Positions 44,789 through 53,540 of a DNA stretch of 64,000 nucleotides are shown here, piece after piece. The translations under genes were made by a program, and so were the position numbers. Numbering within the stretch: position 1 is the stretch's first letter; each line of letters begins with the position of its first letter. This DNA is from Blastocatellia bacterium (GTDB taxonomy: Bacteria; Acidobacteriota; Blastocatellia; HR10; J050). The stretch covers positions 287,876 through 351,875 of the forward strand of contig JALSQX010000033.1 in assembly GCA_026985075.1 (NCBI GenBank), given 5' to 3'. A model generated the notes under the pieces. That model made no database searches and had not been told where the DNA came from. It saw only the letters and a list, made by a program, of their open reading frames with translations.

Positions 44789-45793
44789 CCCCACGGACCA
44801 GCCGTGGGGCTTCCCTAAGGTCGGAGATAGGTCCGGAGAGTAGCGACTCATGTGACGGTCCCCAGAGTAGCTGGTAATGTGATTCTTCCCCACGGCCTAG
44901 CCGCGAGGCCTCCTGAAAGTGGGAAGACCCCGCCAGACCAGCGGCCTATGTGACCCTTCCCCGCTCCTCAGCAACGGAGCCTCTCTAGTGGGAGGACGAA
45001 GCCCCCAAGTAGCCGGCAACATAACTCCTCCCCACGGACCAGCCGTGGGGCTTCCTCTAAAGGATGTGCCCCCCAAACTAGCTGACAACTGACCCTCCCC
45101 GCCGACAAGCCGCGGGGCTTCTCCATGACGGGAAACAGACCTTCAAAGCAGTCACCACCGTGACCCTCCCTGCCAACCGGCTGCCGGACTTCCTGAAGGT
45201 GGGGAACAGAACTCGCTGACAACGTGACTCCTCCCCGCGGTCCAGCCGCGGGGCTTCCTGGGGAGAAAGGGTGAGCCTCCTAAAACTAGCTGATAATTGA
45301 CTCCTCCCCGCCGACCAGCGACGGGGCTTCTGAGGTGGAGGAGGAATCCTCCGGAGTAGCTCGCAATGTGAGTGCTCCCCGCGGTCCAGCCGCGGAGCCT
45401 CTCAGCGAACGTCGTCTCCTCCCCACAAGTTGAGACCTCGCCGCCAAGCCTCCCGAAGGTGAGGAAGAGACCCCGGAAGTAGAAGCCAATCTGAGCCTCC
45501 CCGTGGTCCAGCCGCGGGGCTTCTCCATGACGGGAAACAGACCTTCAAAGCAGTCACCACCGTGACCCTCCCTGCTGCCGGACTTCCTGAAGGTGGGGAA
45601 CAGAACTCGCTGACAACGTGACTCCTCCCCGCCGACAAGCCGCGGGGCTTCCTCGGGAGAAAGGATGAGCCTCCCAAAACTCGCTGACAACTGACCCTCC
45701 CCGCCGACCAGCGACGGGACTTCCTCGGGGAAAAGGATGAGCCTCCCAGAACTAGCTAACAACTGACTCCTCTCCACGGTCTAGCCGTGGGGC
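44789..45793. repeat. Array of about 15 imperfect hairpin repeats, period about 72 bases
   Basis: Each unit has a GC-rich inverted repeat of the type CCCGCGGNCCAGCCGCGGG flanked by CTCCT and CTTCC. Cores begin near 44789, 44888, 44959, 45030, 45097, 45168, 45233, 45306, 45377, 45425 (decayed), 45499, 45569 (shortened), 45627, 45699 and 45773. The bases between the hairpins are also related (AACTAGCTGACAACTGAC recurs), so the unit is a tandem repeat rather than a CRISPR repeat with unique spacers. Paired changes keep several stems intact (CCACGG/CCGTGG versus CCGCGG/CCGCGG). On the minus strand the unit reads GAAGCCCCGCGGCTGG and then a GGGGAGGAGTCA tail, which resembles the 3' hairpin of IS200/IS605 TnpB elements. 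Open frames through it are by-products of the repeat. Confidence 0.85.
45111..45632. repeat. Segmental duplication inside the hairpin array
   Basis: 45111-45238 and 45513-45632 are identical except for an 8-base deletion in the second copy, far closer than neighbouring units are to each other. This shows a recent block duplication spanning nearly two units. Confidence 0.85.
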
Positions 45794-45939
45794 TTCCCTA
45801 ACCCGATTGCCTCATTCCAACGAGGAGCAAACTCTCAGACCCCTTCACCACTCGGTTTCAATTCCTCGAGACTCTCGAGTTTCAGAGATACCCCTTCGGC
45901 GCTCCGACGCGCAATCGCGGCATCCAGAGTGAATTCTCC

Positions 45940-45969
45940 TTGACCACAATGGCCGTCAGGCAATAGCAT
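45940..45969 (+). promoter_or_regulatory. Putative promoter of the ABC-2 exporter genes
   Basis: TTGACC and TAGCAT with an 18-base spacer, followed by GGAGGG before the ATG at 45994. Confidence 0.35.
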
Positions 45970-45993
45970 TGCCGATTAAGGAGGGCGTGGGAC

Positions 45994-46935
45994 ATGTACG
46001 CTATCGAGACATTCGCGTTGACCAAACAATACGACGGCGTCACCGCTCTGAGTGATTTGACGCTCACCATCAAACGAGGGACGATTTTCGGCTTTCTCGG
46101 ACCCAATGGCGCGGGAAAAACGACGACCATGAACCTGCTCATCGGCCTGATCCCTCCGACATCGGGTCAGGCGCGGGTGCTGGGATTCGATTCCACCCGA
46201 GAGGCGGACAAGGTGCGCGAGCGCATCGGCGCGCTCCTGGAAGACCACGGATTGTACGAATACCTCTCCGCCTACGATAACCTGGAATTTTTCGCCCGGA
46301 TCAACAAGTTGACCAAATCCGAACGAGCCGCGCGCATTCAGGAACTGCTGGAGAAAGTCGGTCTCTGGGACCGGCGCGATCAGCAGGTCAAGGAATGGTC
46401 CAAAGGCATGAAGCAGAAGCTGGCCATTTGTCGCACCTTGCTGCATCGCCCCCAGATCATCTTCCTGGACGAACCGACCTCGGGTCTCGATCCCGCCAGC
46501 CAGCGCATGGTTCGAGAAGAGATCCTGAAATTGAAAGCGTCGGAAAACGTCACCGTGTTCCTCAATACCCATAACCTCGACGAAGCCGAGCGAGTATGCG
46601 ACGAGCTGGCCATCATCAACAAAGGGAGATTGATCACCCAGGGCCATCCCGAGGAGATTAAATCCACGGCCGCCAGCGATGGGCATATCGTGGCCGTCAT
46701 CGACGCCCTTCCCCAGGATCTCGAGCGACACTTGAGAGACCTCCCCTTCGTCAAATCGCTGGAGATCAATGGACACCGTCTTCGCCTCGTCACCGATACC
46801 CCCTCCCGGAGCGCGGAGATCAATCGCCTCCTCGTTCAGCATGGGGTGCGCGTAGAAGAACTCCGTCGAGAGAGCGTTTCACTGGAAGAGATCTTTCTCC
46901 AACTCATCGAGGAGGAACAAGAACATGCTTCATGA
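45994..46935 (+). CDS. ABC-2 type transporter ATP-binding protein
   Basis: ATPase subunit that powers the adjacent ABC-2 permease. The 313-residue protein has Walker A FLGPNGAGKTTTMN, a Q-loop region (LLEDHGLYEYLSAYDNLEFF), a signature WSKGMKQKLAICRTL in place of the usual LSGGQ, Walker B IIFLDEPTSGLDP and the H-loop LNTHNLDEAERVCD. The C-terminal 80 residues form the DrrA-type extension. GGAGGG precedes the ATG. Its stop overlaps the permease start, so the two are coupled. Substrate is unknown; lipids, drugs or polysaccharides are usual for this class. Confidence 0.93.
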   Translation: MYAIETFALTKQYDGVTALSDLTLTIKRGTIFGFLGPNGAGKTTTMNLLIGLIPPTSGQARVLGFDSTREADKVRERIGALLEDHGLYEYLSAYDNLEFFARINKLTKSERAARIQELLEKVGLWDRRDQQVKEWSKGMKQKLAICRTLLHRPQIIFLDEPTSGLDPASQRMVREEILKLKASENVTVFLNTHNLDEAERVCDELAIINKGRLITQGHPEEIKSTAASDGHIVAVIDALPQDLERHLRDLPFVKSLEINGHRLRLVTDTPSRSAEINRLLVQHGVRVEELRRESVSLEEIFLQLIEEEQEHAS

Positions 46936-47620
46936 CATCTGGTGCGTGACCTGGAAAGAATTGATGCTCGCCCGGCGAAACCTGAAATCGTATCTCACCA
47001 GTTATGGCCTGGTCGTCGGCCTGTGGGGCGTGTTCCTTCCGGCCAGCTCGGCCGATTCCATCTGGCGGGGCGAGGCGACGATCTCTATTCTTCTGTTCGC
47101 CTACCTGTCCGTCCTGCTCGGCTCGGGACAGACGATCTCCACGTTCGTCAGCGAGCGCATGCAGAAGACGTTGGGCACGCTGCTGACGACGCGGCTCTCG
47201 GACGCCACCATTTATCTCGGCAAAGTGCTGGCCGTCATCCTGATCTCGTATGCCGTCATGCTGCTCGTGCTCGGCCTTCATCTGGGTACGCTCATGGTCG
47301 TCGGCCAGCTCAACGGCTACCCGCTGCGGTTCCCCTACTCGCTCCTCCAGTTCGTCTTCCTTCTCGTCCTCCCTCTCATCTCGCTCTTGTATACGAGTTC
47401 GCTGGGCGTTTATATTTCGCTGAAATCGACCAACATCCGCGGCCAGCACTTCCTCAATCTGTTCATGGGGCTGCCCGTATTCGTCATGTTTTATTTCGTT
47501 CTCCAGTCGCTCACCTGGGAAACGCTGCTCGTCAGCCTGGCCGTTTTCGGTTTCATCAGCCTTCTCATCACGCGATTCAGCATCGCCCGATTCAATCGTC
47601 AACGACTCATTCTGATGTGA
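46925..47620 (+). CDS. ABC-2 type transporter permease
   Basis: Membrane subunit of the exporter encoded with the preceding ATPase, overlapping it by 11 bases. The 231-residue protein starts with the coupling helix (VTWKELMLARRNLKSYL) and has six hydrophobic segments, for example SYGLVVGLWGVFLPAS, ILLFAYLSVLLGSGQTI, LAVILISYAVMLLVLGL, FVFLLVLPLISLLYTSS, LFMGLPVFVMFYFVL and LLVSLAVFGFISLLI. ERMQKTLGTLLTTRLSDATI matches the ABC-2 motif between helices 2 and 3. No second permease gene follows, so a homodimer is likely. Confidence 0.9.
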   Translation: MLHDIWCVTWKELMLARRNLKSYLTSYGLVVGLWGVFLPASSADSIWRGEATISILLFAYLSVLLGSGQTISTFVSERMQKTLGTLLTTRLSDATIYLGKVLAVILISYAVMLLVLGLHLGTLMVVGQLNGYPLRFPYSLLQFVFLLVLPLISLLYTSSLGVYISLKSTNIRGQHFLNLFMGLPVFVMFYFVLQSLTWETLLVSLAVFGFISLLITRFSIARFNRQRLILM

Positions 47621-47830
47621 ATGCGAGAGACGCCGATGGGAGAGCAATCCACGCCGAGGCCCACACCCCGGGCTCTTCCATGGCGCCTCCCCGGAGTTCC
47701 TCACGATGGATCACCGGAGCCAATGAAGGGGTTTCTCTCTCGCCCTCATCGAGCGTTCCATTTGACATGGCGACACCCGCTGCCCTACTATGGACAGGTG
47801 TCCAACGCCGTTCGTCAAGGGAGGTCGCGT

Positions 47831-48901
47831 ATGCTCGAGCAAAACGCTCTATTGAAGCTTTCTGGCTCTTTCCTCGTCCTGCTCCTCTCCTCTTCGCCGC
47901 TTCTCTTCGGTCGCCCGGCCACCGATGATTGCATTCAGGAGTTCGATCTCCCCACGCCGGCGCCCGATGGACGCGTCCGCAAGGATCTGGCCATCGATGC
48001 CTCGGGAAACATCTGGTTCACCGAGCTGGAACTCAACCGGATTGGGCAGCTCCGGCCCGATGACGGGACGATTCGAGAGTTCCCCATCCTCACTCCCGAC
48101 AGCGGCCCGCACAGCATCGCCATCGATCCGGTCGGGGATGTCTGGTTCACCGAGACACTGGCCAATCAGATTGGGCGGTTTTCGATCATCGAAGAATGCT
48201 TCGACGAATTCACCCTCCCGACGCCCGAGAGCGAGCCTTATGGCATCGCCATCGACGCCGATGGTCACGTGTGGTTCACCGAGATGGCCACGCAACGCAT
48301 TGGCCGCCTCGATCCCTTCACCGGCCAGATCGACGAATTCCCCGTTCCCGGACGTCGAAGCGCGGCCACCAATATCGCCATCGACCCGGCCACCGGCACC
48401 ATCTGGTTCACCGAACTGGAGGCCAATAAGATCGGGCGACTCGACCCGGCCACCGGGATGATCACCGAGTTTCGCATTCCTACCCTGGTGGCCAATCCTC
48501 ACAGCCTGGTCGTCGATGCCCTGGGCATGGTATGGTTCACGGAAATCCTGGGCAACAAGATTGCTCGCCTCGATCCGGGGAGTGGTCGCATTCGCGAATT
48601 TCGCATCCCCACGCCGCGGAGCGCCCCTCATGGGATCGCGGTGGATGATGAGGGCATCATCTGGTTCGCCGAACTCCGCGGCAACAAGATCGGTCGATTC
48701 GATCCACAGCAAGAGTCATTCGTCGAGTTTCTCGTCCCCACGCCCGATAGTGGGCCGTATTTCATTGACGTCGCGCCCACCGGGGCCGTGTGGTTCACCG
48801 AAGGCGATGCTCAGAAAATCGGCAAGCTGGTCTGTCCACCGCCTTCGCCAGCTACGGGGGGAGACCGCCTTCTCTGGCGGGGCAACATCAGTGGGCAGTG
48901 A
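47831..48901 (+). CDS. Exported Vgb-like (streptogramin lyase-type) beta-propeller
   Basis: A 356-residue protein made of repeats of the virginiamycin B lyase family. Each roughly 42-residue blade carries IAIDxxGxVWFTEx plus NKIGRLDP (for example GHVWFTEMATQRIGRLDP), about seven blades. A signal peptide precedes them (LSGSFLVLLLSSSPLLFG). Environmental homologues are usually not resistance enzymes, and the catalytic His/Glu of true Vgb are not evident here, so a surface binding or sugar/lactone-related role is more likely. GGGAGG precedes the ATG at 47831; the open frame runs further upstream but the signal peptide fixes the start. It follows the ABC exporter on the same strand at about 210 bases. 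Confidence 0.85.
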   Translation: MLEQNALLKLSGSFLVLLLSSSPLLFGRPATDDCIQEFDLPTPAPDGRVRKDLAIDASGNIWFTELELNRIGQLRPDDGTIREFPILTPDSGPHSIAIDPVGDVWFTETLANQIGRFSIIEECFDEFTLPTPESEPYGIAIDADGHVWFTEMATQRIGRLDPFTGQIDEFPVPGRRSAATNIAIDPATGTIWFTELEANKIGRLDPATGMITEFRIPTLVANPHSLVVDALGMVWFTEILGNKIARLDPGSGRIREFRIPTPRSAPHGIAVDDEGIIWFAELRGNKIGRFDPQQESFVEFLVPTPDSGPYFIDVAPTGAVWFTEGDAQKIGKLVCPPPSPATGGDRLLWRGNISGQ

Positions 48902-49066
48902 ATCCATCGGCTCGCCGGGTTCATCGATGACTGATTCGACCATGCCCCTGAACACGGAAACGACAGGATCACCACCGATCAACTCCAGGAGAACCCCTCC
49001 GCGGAGAACGCTCCCTCTCGCCCATCTCCTCACGTGCGGGGAGATCTCAGGATTCGCGATCTCGGA

Positions 49067-49258
49067 TCACCGCTGCGTTTCATAATCCAACGGGGCCGTC
49101 TCCGCTCCCGTTGGCGATGCCGTCCGGCCCTCAGATCGATCCTCGATCTGACAGGACGCAGACAGTCAGGTGGGCACTCCCAGTTTGGGGAGGACGACCC
49201 TCATCAGGAACAGGTAGCCCACCACAATGAGGATGAGAATCATGGCATCATTGAACAT
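49067..49258 (-). CDS. Candidate selenoprotein: tiny membrane protein with TGA at codon 31 (30 residues if TGA is a stop)
   Basis: ATG 49258 follows a strong GGAGGAACCG, 31 bases after the osmC stop on the same strand. The first 30 codons give one membrane helix and a short tail (AMILILIVVGYLFLMRVVLP then KLGVPT). The next codon is TGA (49168-49166). The frame continues LSASCQIEDRSEGR to a second TGA at 49069, giving 63 residues with the pattern U-x4-C. Right after the TGA a perfect 9-bp hairpin with loop GGA (TCAGATCGA / TCGATCTGA) lies with its loop 24 bases downstream, inside the bacterial SECIS window and with G at the loop start. If the TGA is a plain stop, the gene is still a 30-residue membrane peptide. 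An upstream in-frame ATG at 49270 is less likely. Confidence 0.5.
49142..49162 (-). promoter_or_regulatory. SECIS-like hairpin after the TGA
   Basis: TCAGATCGA-GGA-TCGATCTGA. It is a perfect 9-bp stem, no T-run follows, so it is not a typical terminator. The position relative to the TGA fits bacterial SelB-binding elements. Confidence 0.4.
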
Positions 49259-49289
49259 CGGTTCCTCCATGGTTGAGCGAAGAACTCGC

Positions 49290-49739
49290 TCACAGGTTCT
49301 CGGCGACGTTCACCTCCGGCTCCAGTCGAACCACGGTTTTGATGGAATTCGAGATGAGGCAGTTTTTCTCCGCCTTCTCCAGCAGGCGCTGCCCCCGGTC
49401 GCGATCCCTCTCCTCAGCGACGATGAGTCGGGGTCTGACGACGATTTCGGTGATCTGGTATCCCTGCCCTTCCACCTTCTCCAACTTCCCTCGCGCGACC
49501 GACTGAAAGCCTAAGAAACGAAACCTCGAGAATTCAGCAATGGCCAGGAAGGTGGTCATAATACAGGCGTTCACAGAAGCGACAAAATAGTGCTCCGGGG
49601 ACCACATCCCCTCGTGTCCGCGGAATTCGGGCGGGGTTGCTACGGTCAATGGGGGCAAGCCCGGTGCGCGCAACTCGCCCTTTTTCTCACCAATCCACTC
49701 GATCTCCGTCTCATAGACATGCGCCTGTTGTTCCGACAC
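49290..49739 (-). CDS. OsmC-family protein
   Basis: Thiol-dependent peroxidase family protein of 149 residues that reduces organic hydroperoxides or acts on other thiol substrates. Both family cysteines are present: Cys59 in VNACIMTTFLA and Cys127 in EKNCLISNSI, with Arg/Glu-rich segments around. The start is GTG 49739 behind AAGGAGGACGAGAAC. The small candidate selenoprotein follows on the same strand 31 bases after the stop and could be a partner for electron supply (inference). It belongs to the general OsmC group rather than the classic Ohr subgroup. Confidence 0.88.
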   Translation of the reverse strand: MSEQQAHVYETEIEWIGEKKGELRAPGLPPLTVATPPEFRGHEGMWSPEHYFVASVNACIMTTFLAIAEFSRFRFLGFQSVARGKLEKVEGQGYQITEIVVRPRLIVAEERDRDRGQRLLEKAEKNCLISNSIKTVVRLEPEVNVAENL

Positions 49740-50104
49740 GTTCTCGTCCTCCTTATCTAGCCAATCTTACTGAGACTGACCAATTGATTGAAGCTTAACA
49801 CCATGCTCCTGTAAGGTGACAGTTTAGCATGAACAGATGCCGAACTCCAATCGCCCAGCCGGCGACCATTCGGTCGACTGCGCGCCCTCCTGGAAGCGCT
49901 CGATCACCAGAAGCAATTCCCTCGCCGGTCGGGCCCAACGGGCGCGGTCCGCACATGGTGCCGGGATGGCAGATGATGCTCGCCGCTCCATTCCTCGAGG
50001 GCACACCGCCGATGGAAGACCGATCCGGGGAGTGCTCCCCCGTTCACCGACCGACGGCTCAGATCTTGGGCGTCGGATAGCGAGGATGAAACAGAGATGC
50101 CCGG
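49740..50104. other. Intergenic region upstream of osmC, no supported gene
   Basis: No convincing coding region. A weak TTCAAT/TAAGAT pair for osmC lies near 49770-49800 on the minus strand. Confidence 0.4.
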
Positions 50105-50560
50105 CTAGAGAACAGCATTCAACCGCTCGGCGCATCGCTTCAACTCCCGCCCCGCTTCCCGAAGCCGTCGCAGTTGCTCATCGTCGCAGGTCAGGCGGAA
50201 TCTTTCGATGCTCTGCTCAATGCGATGAAACAGGGCGTGGAGATAATGAACTTCATCCCAGACCATCTCGATTTGCTGTACGACCTCGGGCTCGTGCTGC
50301 ATCGTCGGCTGGTTGAGCTTGACGTGCTCCAGATCATCCTCCATCCAACGGAGACGCTCTTCGATCTCTCGTAACAGGCGGAGACACTCCTTCCCGATAG
50401 GCCGGGGAGATGATTGTTTCTCTTCCTCAGCGCACGCACACTGTCCGTCCAGATGAGCCTGGGCATCGCCACACCGACAGGCATCGGGAATTCGATCGAT
50501 CAATTCCGTCAGTTGCACAATGTCAAAATAAACATCCTGAAATTTATGGAACAGGTCCAT
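50105..50560 (-). CDS. Uncharacterised helical protein with Cys cluster
   Basis: I do not recognise this 151-residue protein. It is almost wholly helical (EIEERLRWMEDDLEHVKLNQ and LHALFHRIEQSIERFRLTCD look like coiled coil), with a compact Cys group CRCGDAQAHLDGQCAC at about residues 28-43 that could bind zinc or an iron-sulfur cluster. GAGAGGTGAGCCG before the ATG supports it as a gene. The chloride-channel gene lies divergently, with about 217 bases between. A role in metal binding or regulation is possible. Confidence 0.6.
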   Translation of the reverse strand: MDLFHKFQDVYFDIVQLTELIDRIPDACRCGDAQAHLDGQCACAEEEKQSSPRPIGKECLRLLREIEERLRWMEDDLEHVKLNQPTMQHEPEVVQQIEMVWDEVHYLHALFHRIEQSIERFRLTCDDEQLRRLREAGRELKRCAERLNAVL

Positions 50561-50777
50561 CGGCTCACCTCTCTGACACCCTCTCTCTTCTCGCGGCGTC
50601 CATTCTCCCCATCAATAATGCCAGGTTCGAGCGTATTTTTCAAAACCGGACGCCCCACTCACTGCTCGTCCATGGAAGCCTCGCCGGCCCGGCACGAGCA
50701 TTCTTCGTCAAGGATGGCTCGTCCTGGAACCGGTCGCCGCTTTCTGAGATTGACGGCTCCCGATCCGGGCTGTTAGC

Positions 50778-52616
50778 ATGAGGTTTCCTCAAGAGAACGT
50801 GGACGAGCGTGGAACGGTAACCGAGCGTGGTCTGAATCGAGCAGCGGCATCTGCGCCTCCCGGCGAAAGCGTCTGGCAAAAAAGCCTCTATCAACTCCAT
50901 GCCTCCCGGACGGTCGGACCGACGCTGCTGGCGATTCTGGTTGGGTTTGGCTCGGGCCTGGGTGCGGTGATCTTTCGCTGGCTGATTCGCAGCGCGCATC
51001 AGATCGGATTCTCCAGTGCGGAACGCTGGTTCGACTTCCTGGGGCCGGGCTATGTCATCCCCGTCCCCGCACTCGGCGGATTACTGGTGGGGCTCCTCAT
51101 CTATTTCGGCGCCCAGGAGGCGAGAGGTCATGGCGTCCCCGAAGTGATGCTGGCCGTGGCCACGGCCGGCGGGCGCATCCGTCGGCGGGTGGCGGTGATC
51201 AAGTCGCTGGCTTCGGCCATCTGCATCGGCTCTGGGGGCTCGGCGGGACGCGAAGGTCCCATCGTGCAGATCGGTTCGTCCCTGGGCTCGACGGTGGGTC
51301 AACTGCTTCGCCTGCCCGAGGAGCGTATCAAGTTGCTGGTGGCCTGCGGCGCGGCGGGAGGGATTGCGGCGACCTTCAACGCGCCCATTGCCGGCGTTTT
51401 CTTCGCTCTGGAGATCATTCTCCGCAATTTCCGGGCTCGCGCCTTCGGTTTCGTCGTCCTCTCCTCGGTGGCGGCGACGGCCTTCTCACGCGCCACGCTG
51501 GGGAACATTCCGGCATTCCGCGTCCCCACCTATGGATTGAGGAGCATCGCCGAACTCCCTCTCTATATTGTGCTGGGTATCCTCGCCGCACTGATCAGCG
51601 TCTTGTTCATTCGCGCCCTCTACGCCGTCGAGGATCTCTTCGACGCCTGGCCCCTCCCGGCATACGTCAAACCGGCTCTCGGCGGGTTGTTCGTCGGCTT
51701 CATCGGCATGGAGTTTCCCGACATCTTTGGCGTGGGTTATGAAACCATCGAGCGCGTATTGACCAGTCAGATGGCTTTCAACATATGCGCGGCGCTGATC
51801 CTGCTGAAACTGGCCGCCACCTCTTTGACTATCGGCTCCGGCGGATCGGGAGGGATTTTCTCGCCATCGCTGTTCATGGGCGCCTGCCTGGGATGGGCGT
51901 TTGGCGATATGGCGCATCACCTCTTCCCGAATTGGACGGCCAGCCCCGGCGCTTATGCCCTCGTCGGGATGGGAGCCGTATTCGGGGGAGCGGCGCGCGC
52001 TCCGGTCACCGCCGTCATCATCTTGTTCGAAATGACTGCCGATTATCGCATCATCATTCCCCTCATGGCCTCGGTGGGACTGAGCACGCTCGTTTCCGAG
52101 CGCCTCTGCCGGGAGAGCATCTACACGCTCAAGCTCCGTCGACGAGGCATCACCATCGGCGTGGAAGAATTCACCGATCCATTGATGGAAGTCACCGTCG
52201 AGCAGGCCATGACGCGAGAGTTTCCCACCGTGTCCGCCTCCATGCCGGTGGCTGAGCTGGCCAATCTATTGCACCAGAGCGGGCACCACGGATATCCGGT
52301 CATGGATGAGGAGGGAGGGTTGATGGGCATCGTCACTATCACCGATGTGGAACGGGCGGCGGCCCGTGGTCAATACGACAAGACGGTGGGCGATATCTGC
52401 ACCCGCGATCTCATCGTCTGCTATCCCGATGAGAGCGTCTCCGATGCGCTGCGGCGAGCCAGCCCTCTGGAACTCGGACACCTTCCCGTGGTCGATCGCC
52501 AGCAACCGCGCAAGTTGCTCGGTGTGCTGCGACGAAGCGATATCGTCGGCGCCTATGCCCGTGCCGTGGCCACCAGACCGGCGGTGAGCGCGGGCGAAGA
52601 TGAGCTCCCGCCCTGA
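50778..52616 (+). CDS. ClC-family chloride channel/antiporter with CBS domains
   Basis: Membrane Cl- channel or Cl-/H+ exchanger of 612 residues. ClC signatures: GSGGSAGREGPIVQIG (selectivity filter with the gating Glu), AGGIAATFNAPIAGVFFALE, and GSGGSGGIFSPSLFMGACLG. The membrane part takes about residues 45-460. The C-terminal 140 residues are a CBS pair (VTVEQAMTREFPTVSASMPV; VGDICTRDLIVCYPDESVSD) likely to bind nucleotides. The proton-relay Glu position was not resolved. The N-terminus has a 35-residue polar leader. No strong Shine-Dalgarno is seen before ATG 50778. Confidence 0.93.
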   Translation: MRFPQENVDERGTVTERGLNRAAASAPPGESVWQKSLYQLHASRTVGPTLLAILVGFGSGLGAVIFRWLIRSAHQIGFSSAERWFDFLGPGYVIPVPALGGLLVGLLIYFGAQEARGHGVPEVMLAVATAGGRIRRRVAVIKSLASAICIGSGGSAGREGPIVQIGSSLGSTVGQLLRLPEERIKLLVACGAAGGIAATFNAPIAGVFFALEIILRNFRARAFGFVVLSSVAATAFSRATLGNIPAFRVPTYGLRSIAELPLYIVLGILAALISVLFIRALYAVEDLFDAWPLPAYVKPALGGLFVGFIGMEFPDIFGVGYETIERVLTSQMAFNICAALILLKLAATSLTIGSGGSGGIFSPSLFMGACLGWAFGDMAHHLFPNWTASPGAYALVGMGAVFGGAARAPVTAVIILFEMTADYRIIIPLMASVGLSTLVSERLCRESIYTLKLRRRGITIGVEEFTDPLMEVTVEQAMTREFPTVSASMPVAELANLLHQSGHHGYPVMDEEGGLMGIVTITDVERAAARGQYDKTVGDICTRDLIVCYPDESVSDALRRASPLELGHLPVVDRQQPRKLLGVLRRSDIVGAYARAVATRPAVSAGEDELPP

Positions 52617-52658
52617 AGCTCGCCGGACCCATCGGCCCGGAGGTGGCTCTTCTTCCAT

Positions 52659-53354
52659 TCAAGCCACCAGACGGGCGATGAAGAAGGCGGCCAATGCGGC
52701 GACGCCTCCGGTCAACAACGTTTGTAACCCACCCCGCAATGGATGGATCCCCGTGAACCGGCCTTTGATGTATCCGAAAGTGAACAGCGCCACCAGGGTG
52801 ATCCCCACAGAGATCCACAGCGCCACCCATATGGTGTCCACGGGCATGTAGGGAGCCAGGGGAATCAACCCGCCGACGACGTAAGATCCGCCGATGGTCA
52901 ACGCACTCTTCATCGCCCGTCCCGGCTGGGGCGCCTCCAGTCCGAACTCGAACCGCATCATGAAATCGACCCACCGACCCGGATCTGATCGAATAGCCTC
53001 GACTACCGGAGCGACGTGTTCGTCCTGGAGACCCCATTGGCGGAGGATTCGAGCGACTTCTTCGGCTTCTTCTTCCGGGATGTCGGCGATCTCCTGAAAC
53101 TCCCGCATGCGCTCGGTATGATAATGCTCCAGGTCGGTCTTGGCCGCCAGGTAACCACCCAACCCCATGGCGATGGCGCCGGCCGCGATCTCGGCCAGTC
53201 CGGCGGTGACGATGATCTCGGTGGAAGCGACTGCGCCGGAGAGTCCCGCCGCCAGCGCGAAAGGAACGGTCAACCCGTCGGCCATACCGATGACGATGTC
53301 TCGCACGACCTGAGGAGCGGTGAAGTGTCGCTCAATATGCGGTGTCGTGGGCAT
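52659..53354 (-). CDS. VIT1/CCC1-family metal transporter
   Basis: Membrane protein of 231 residues of the vacuolar iron transporter type, moving Fe2+ or Mn2+. Helix 1 begins VIGMADGLTVPFALAAGLSG, helix 2 follows with TAGLAEIAAGAIAMGLGGYL. The cytoplasmic loop is Glu-rich (IPEEEAEEVARILRQWGL), resembling the metal-binding domain of this family. Three more hydrophobic segments complete the five-helix layout. GGAGG lies before the ATG at 53354. No iron-responsive operator was recognised. Confidence 0.85.
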   Translation of the reverse strand: MPTTPHIERHFTAPQVVRDIVIGMADGLTVPFALAAGLSGAVASTEIIVTAGLAEIAAGAIAMGLGGYLAAKTDLEHYHTERMREFQEIADIPEEEAEEVARILRQWGLQDEHVAPVVEAIRSDPGRWVDFMMRFEFGLEAPQPGRAMKSALTIGGSYVVGGLIPLAPYMPVDTIWVALWISVGITLVALFTFGYIKGRFTGIHPLRGGLQTLLTGGVAALAAFFIARLVA

Positions 53355-53540
53355 GATATCCTCCTTCCCTCGCGTGATGAATCCGATGAGGACGAACCAC
53401 GAGGCACGCGCGGTCACCGAGCAGGGACGAGAACGGACTCTTCATCACTCTCCCGGTCACCAGATACCGCCGCCTGCCACCAACCTGTCCTACCGCCTTC
53501 ACCTCCATATATCCGATCACGATCACCAGCACCGTCCCGG

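Noticed and set aside
45286..45777. 163-codon open frame on the minus strand of the hairpin array
   Set aside because: Its apparent peptide repeats follow the 72-75-base DNA unit and there is no translation signal.
44789..45793. CRISPR array in the hairpin region
   Set aside because: The sequences between hairpins are related to one another, unit lengths vary and repeats diverge; it is a tandem repeat.
49142..49162. Hairpin after the small ORF as a rho-independent terminator of osmC
   Set aside because: No T-run follows the stem; SECIS-like reading fits its position better, though it is not proven.
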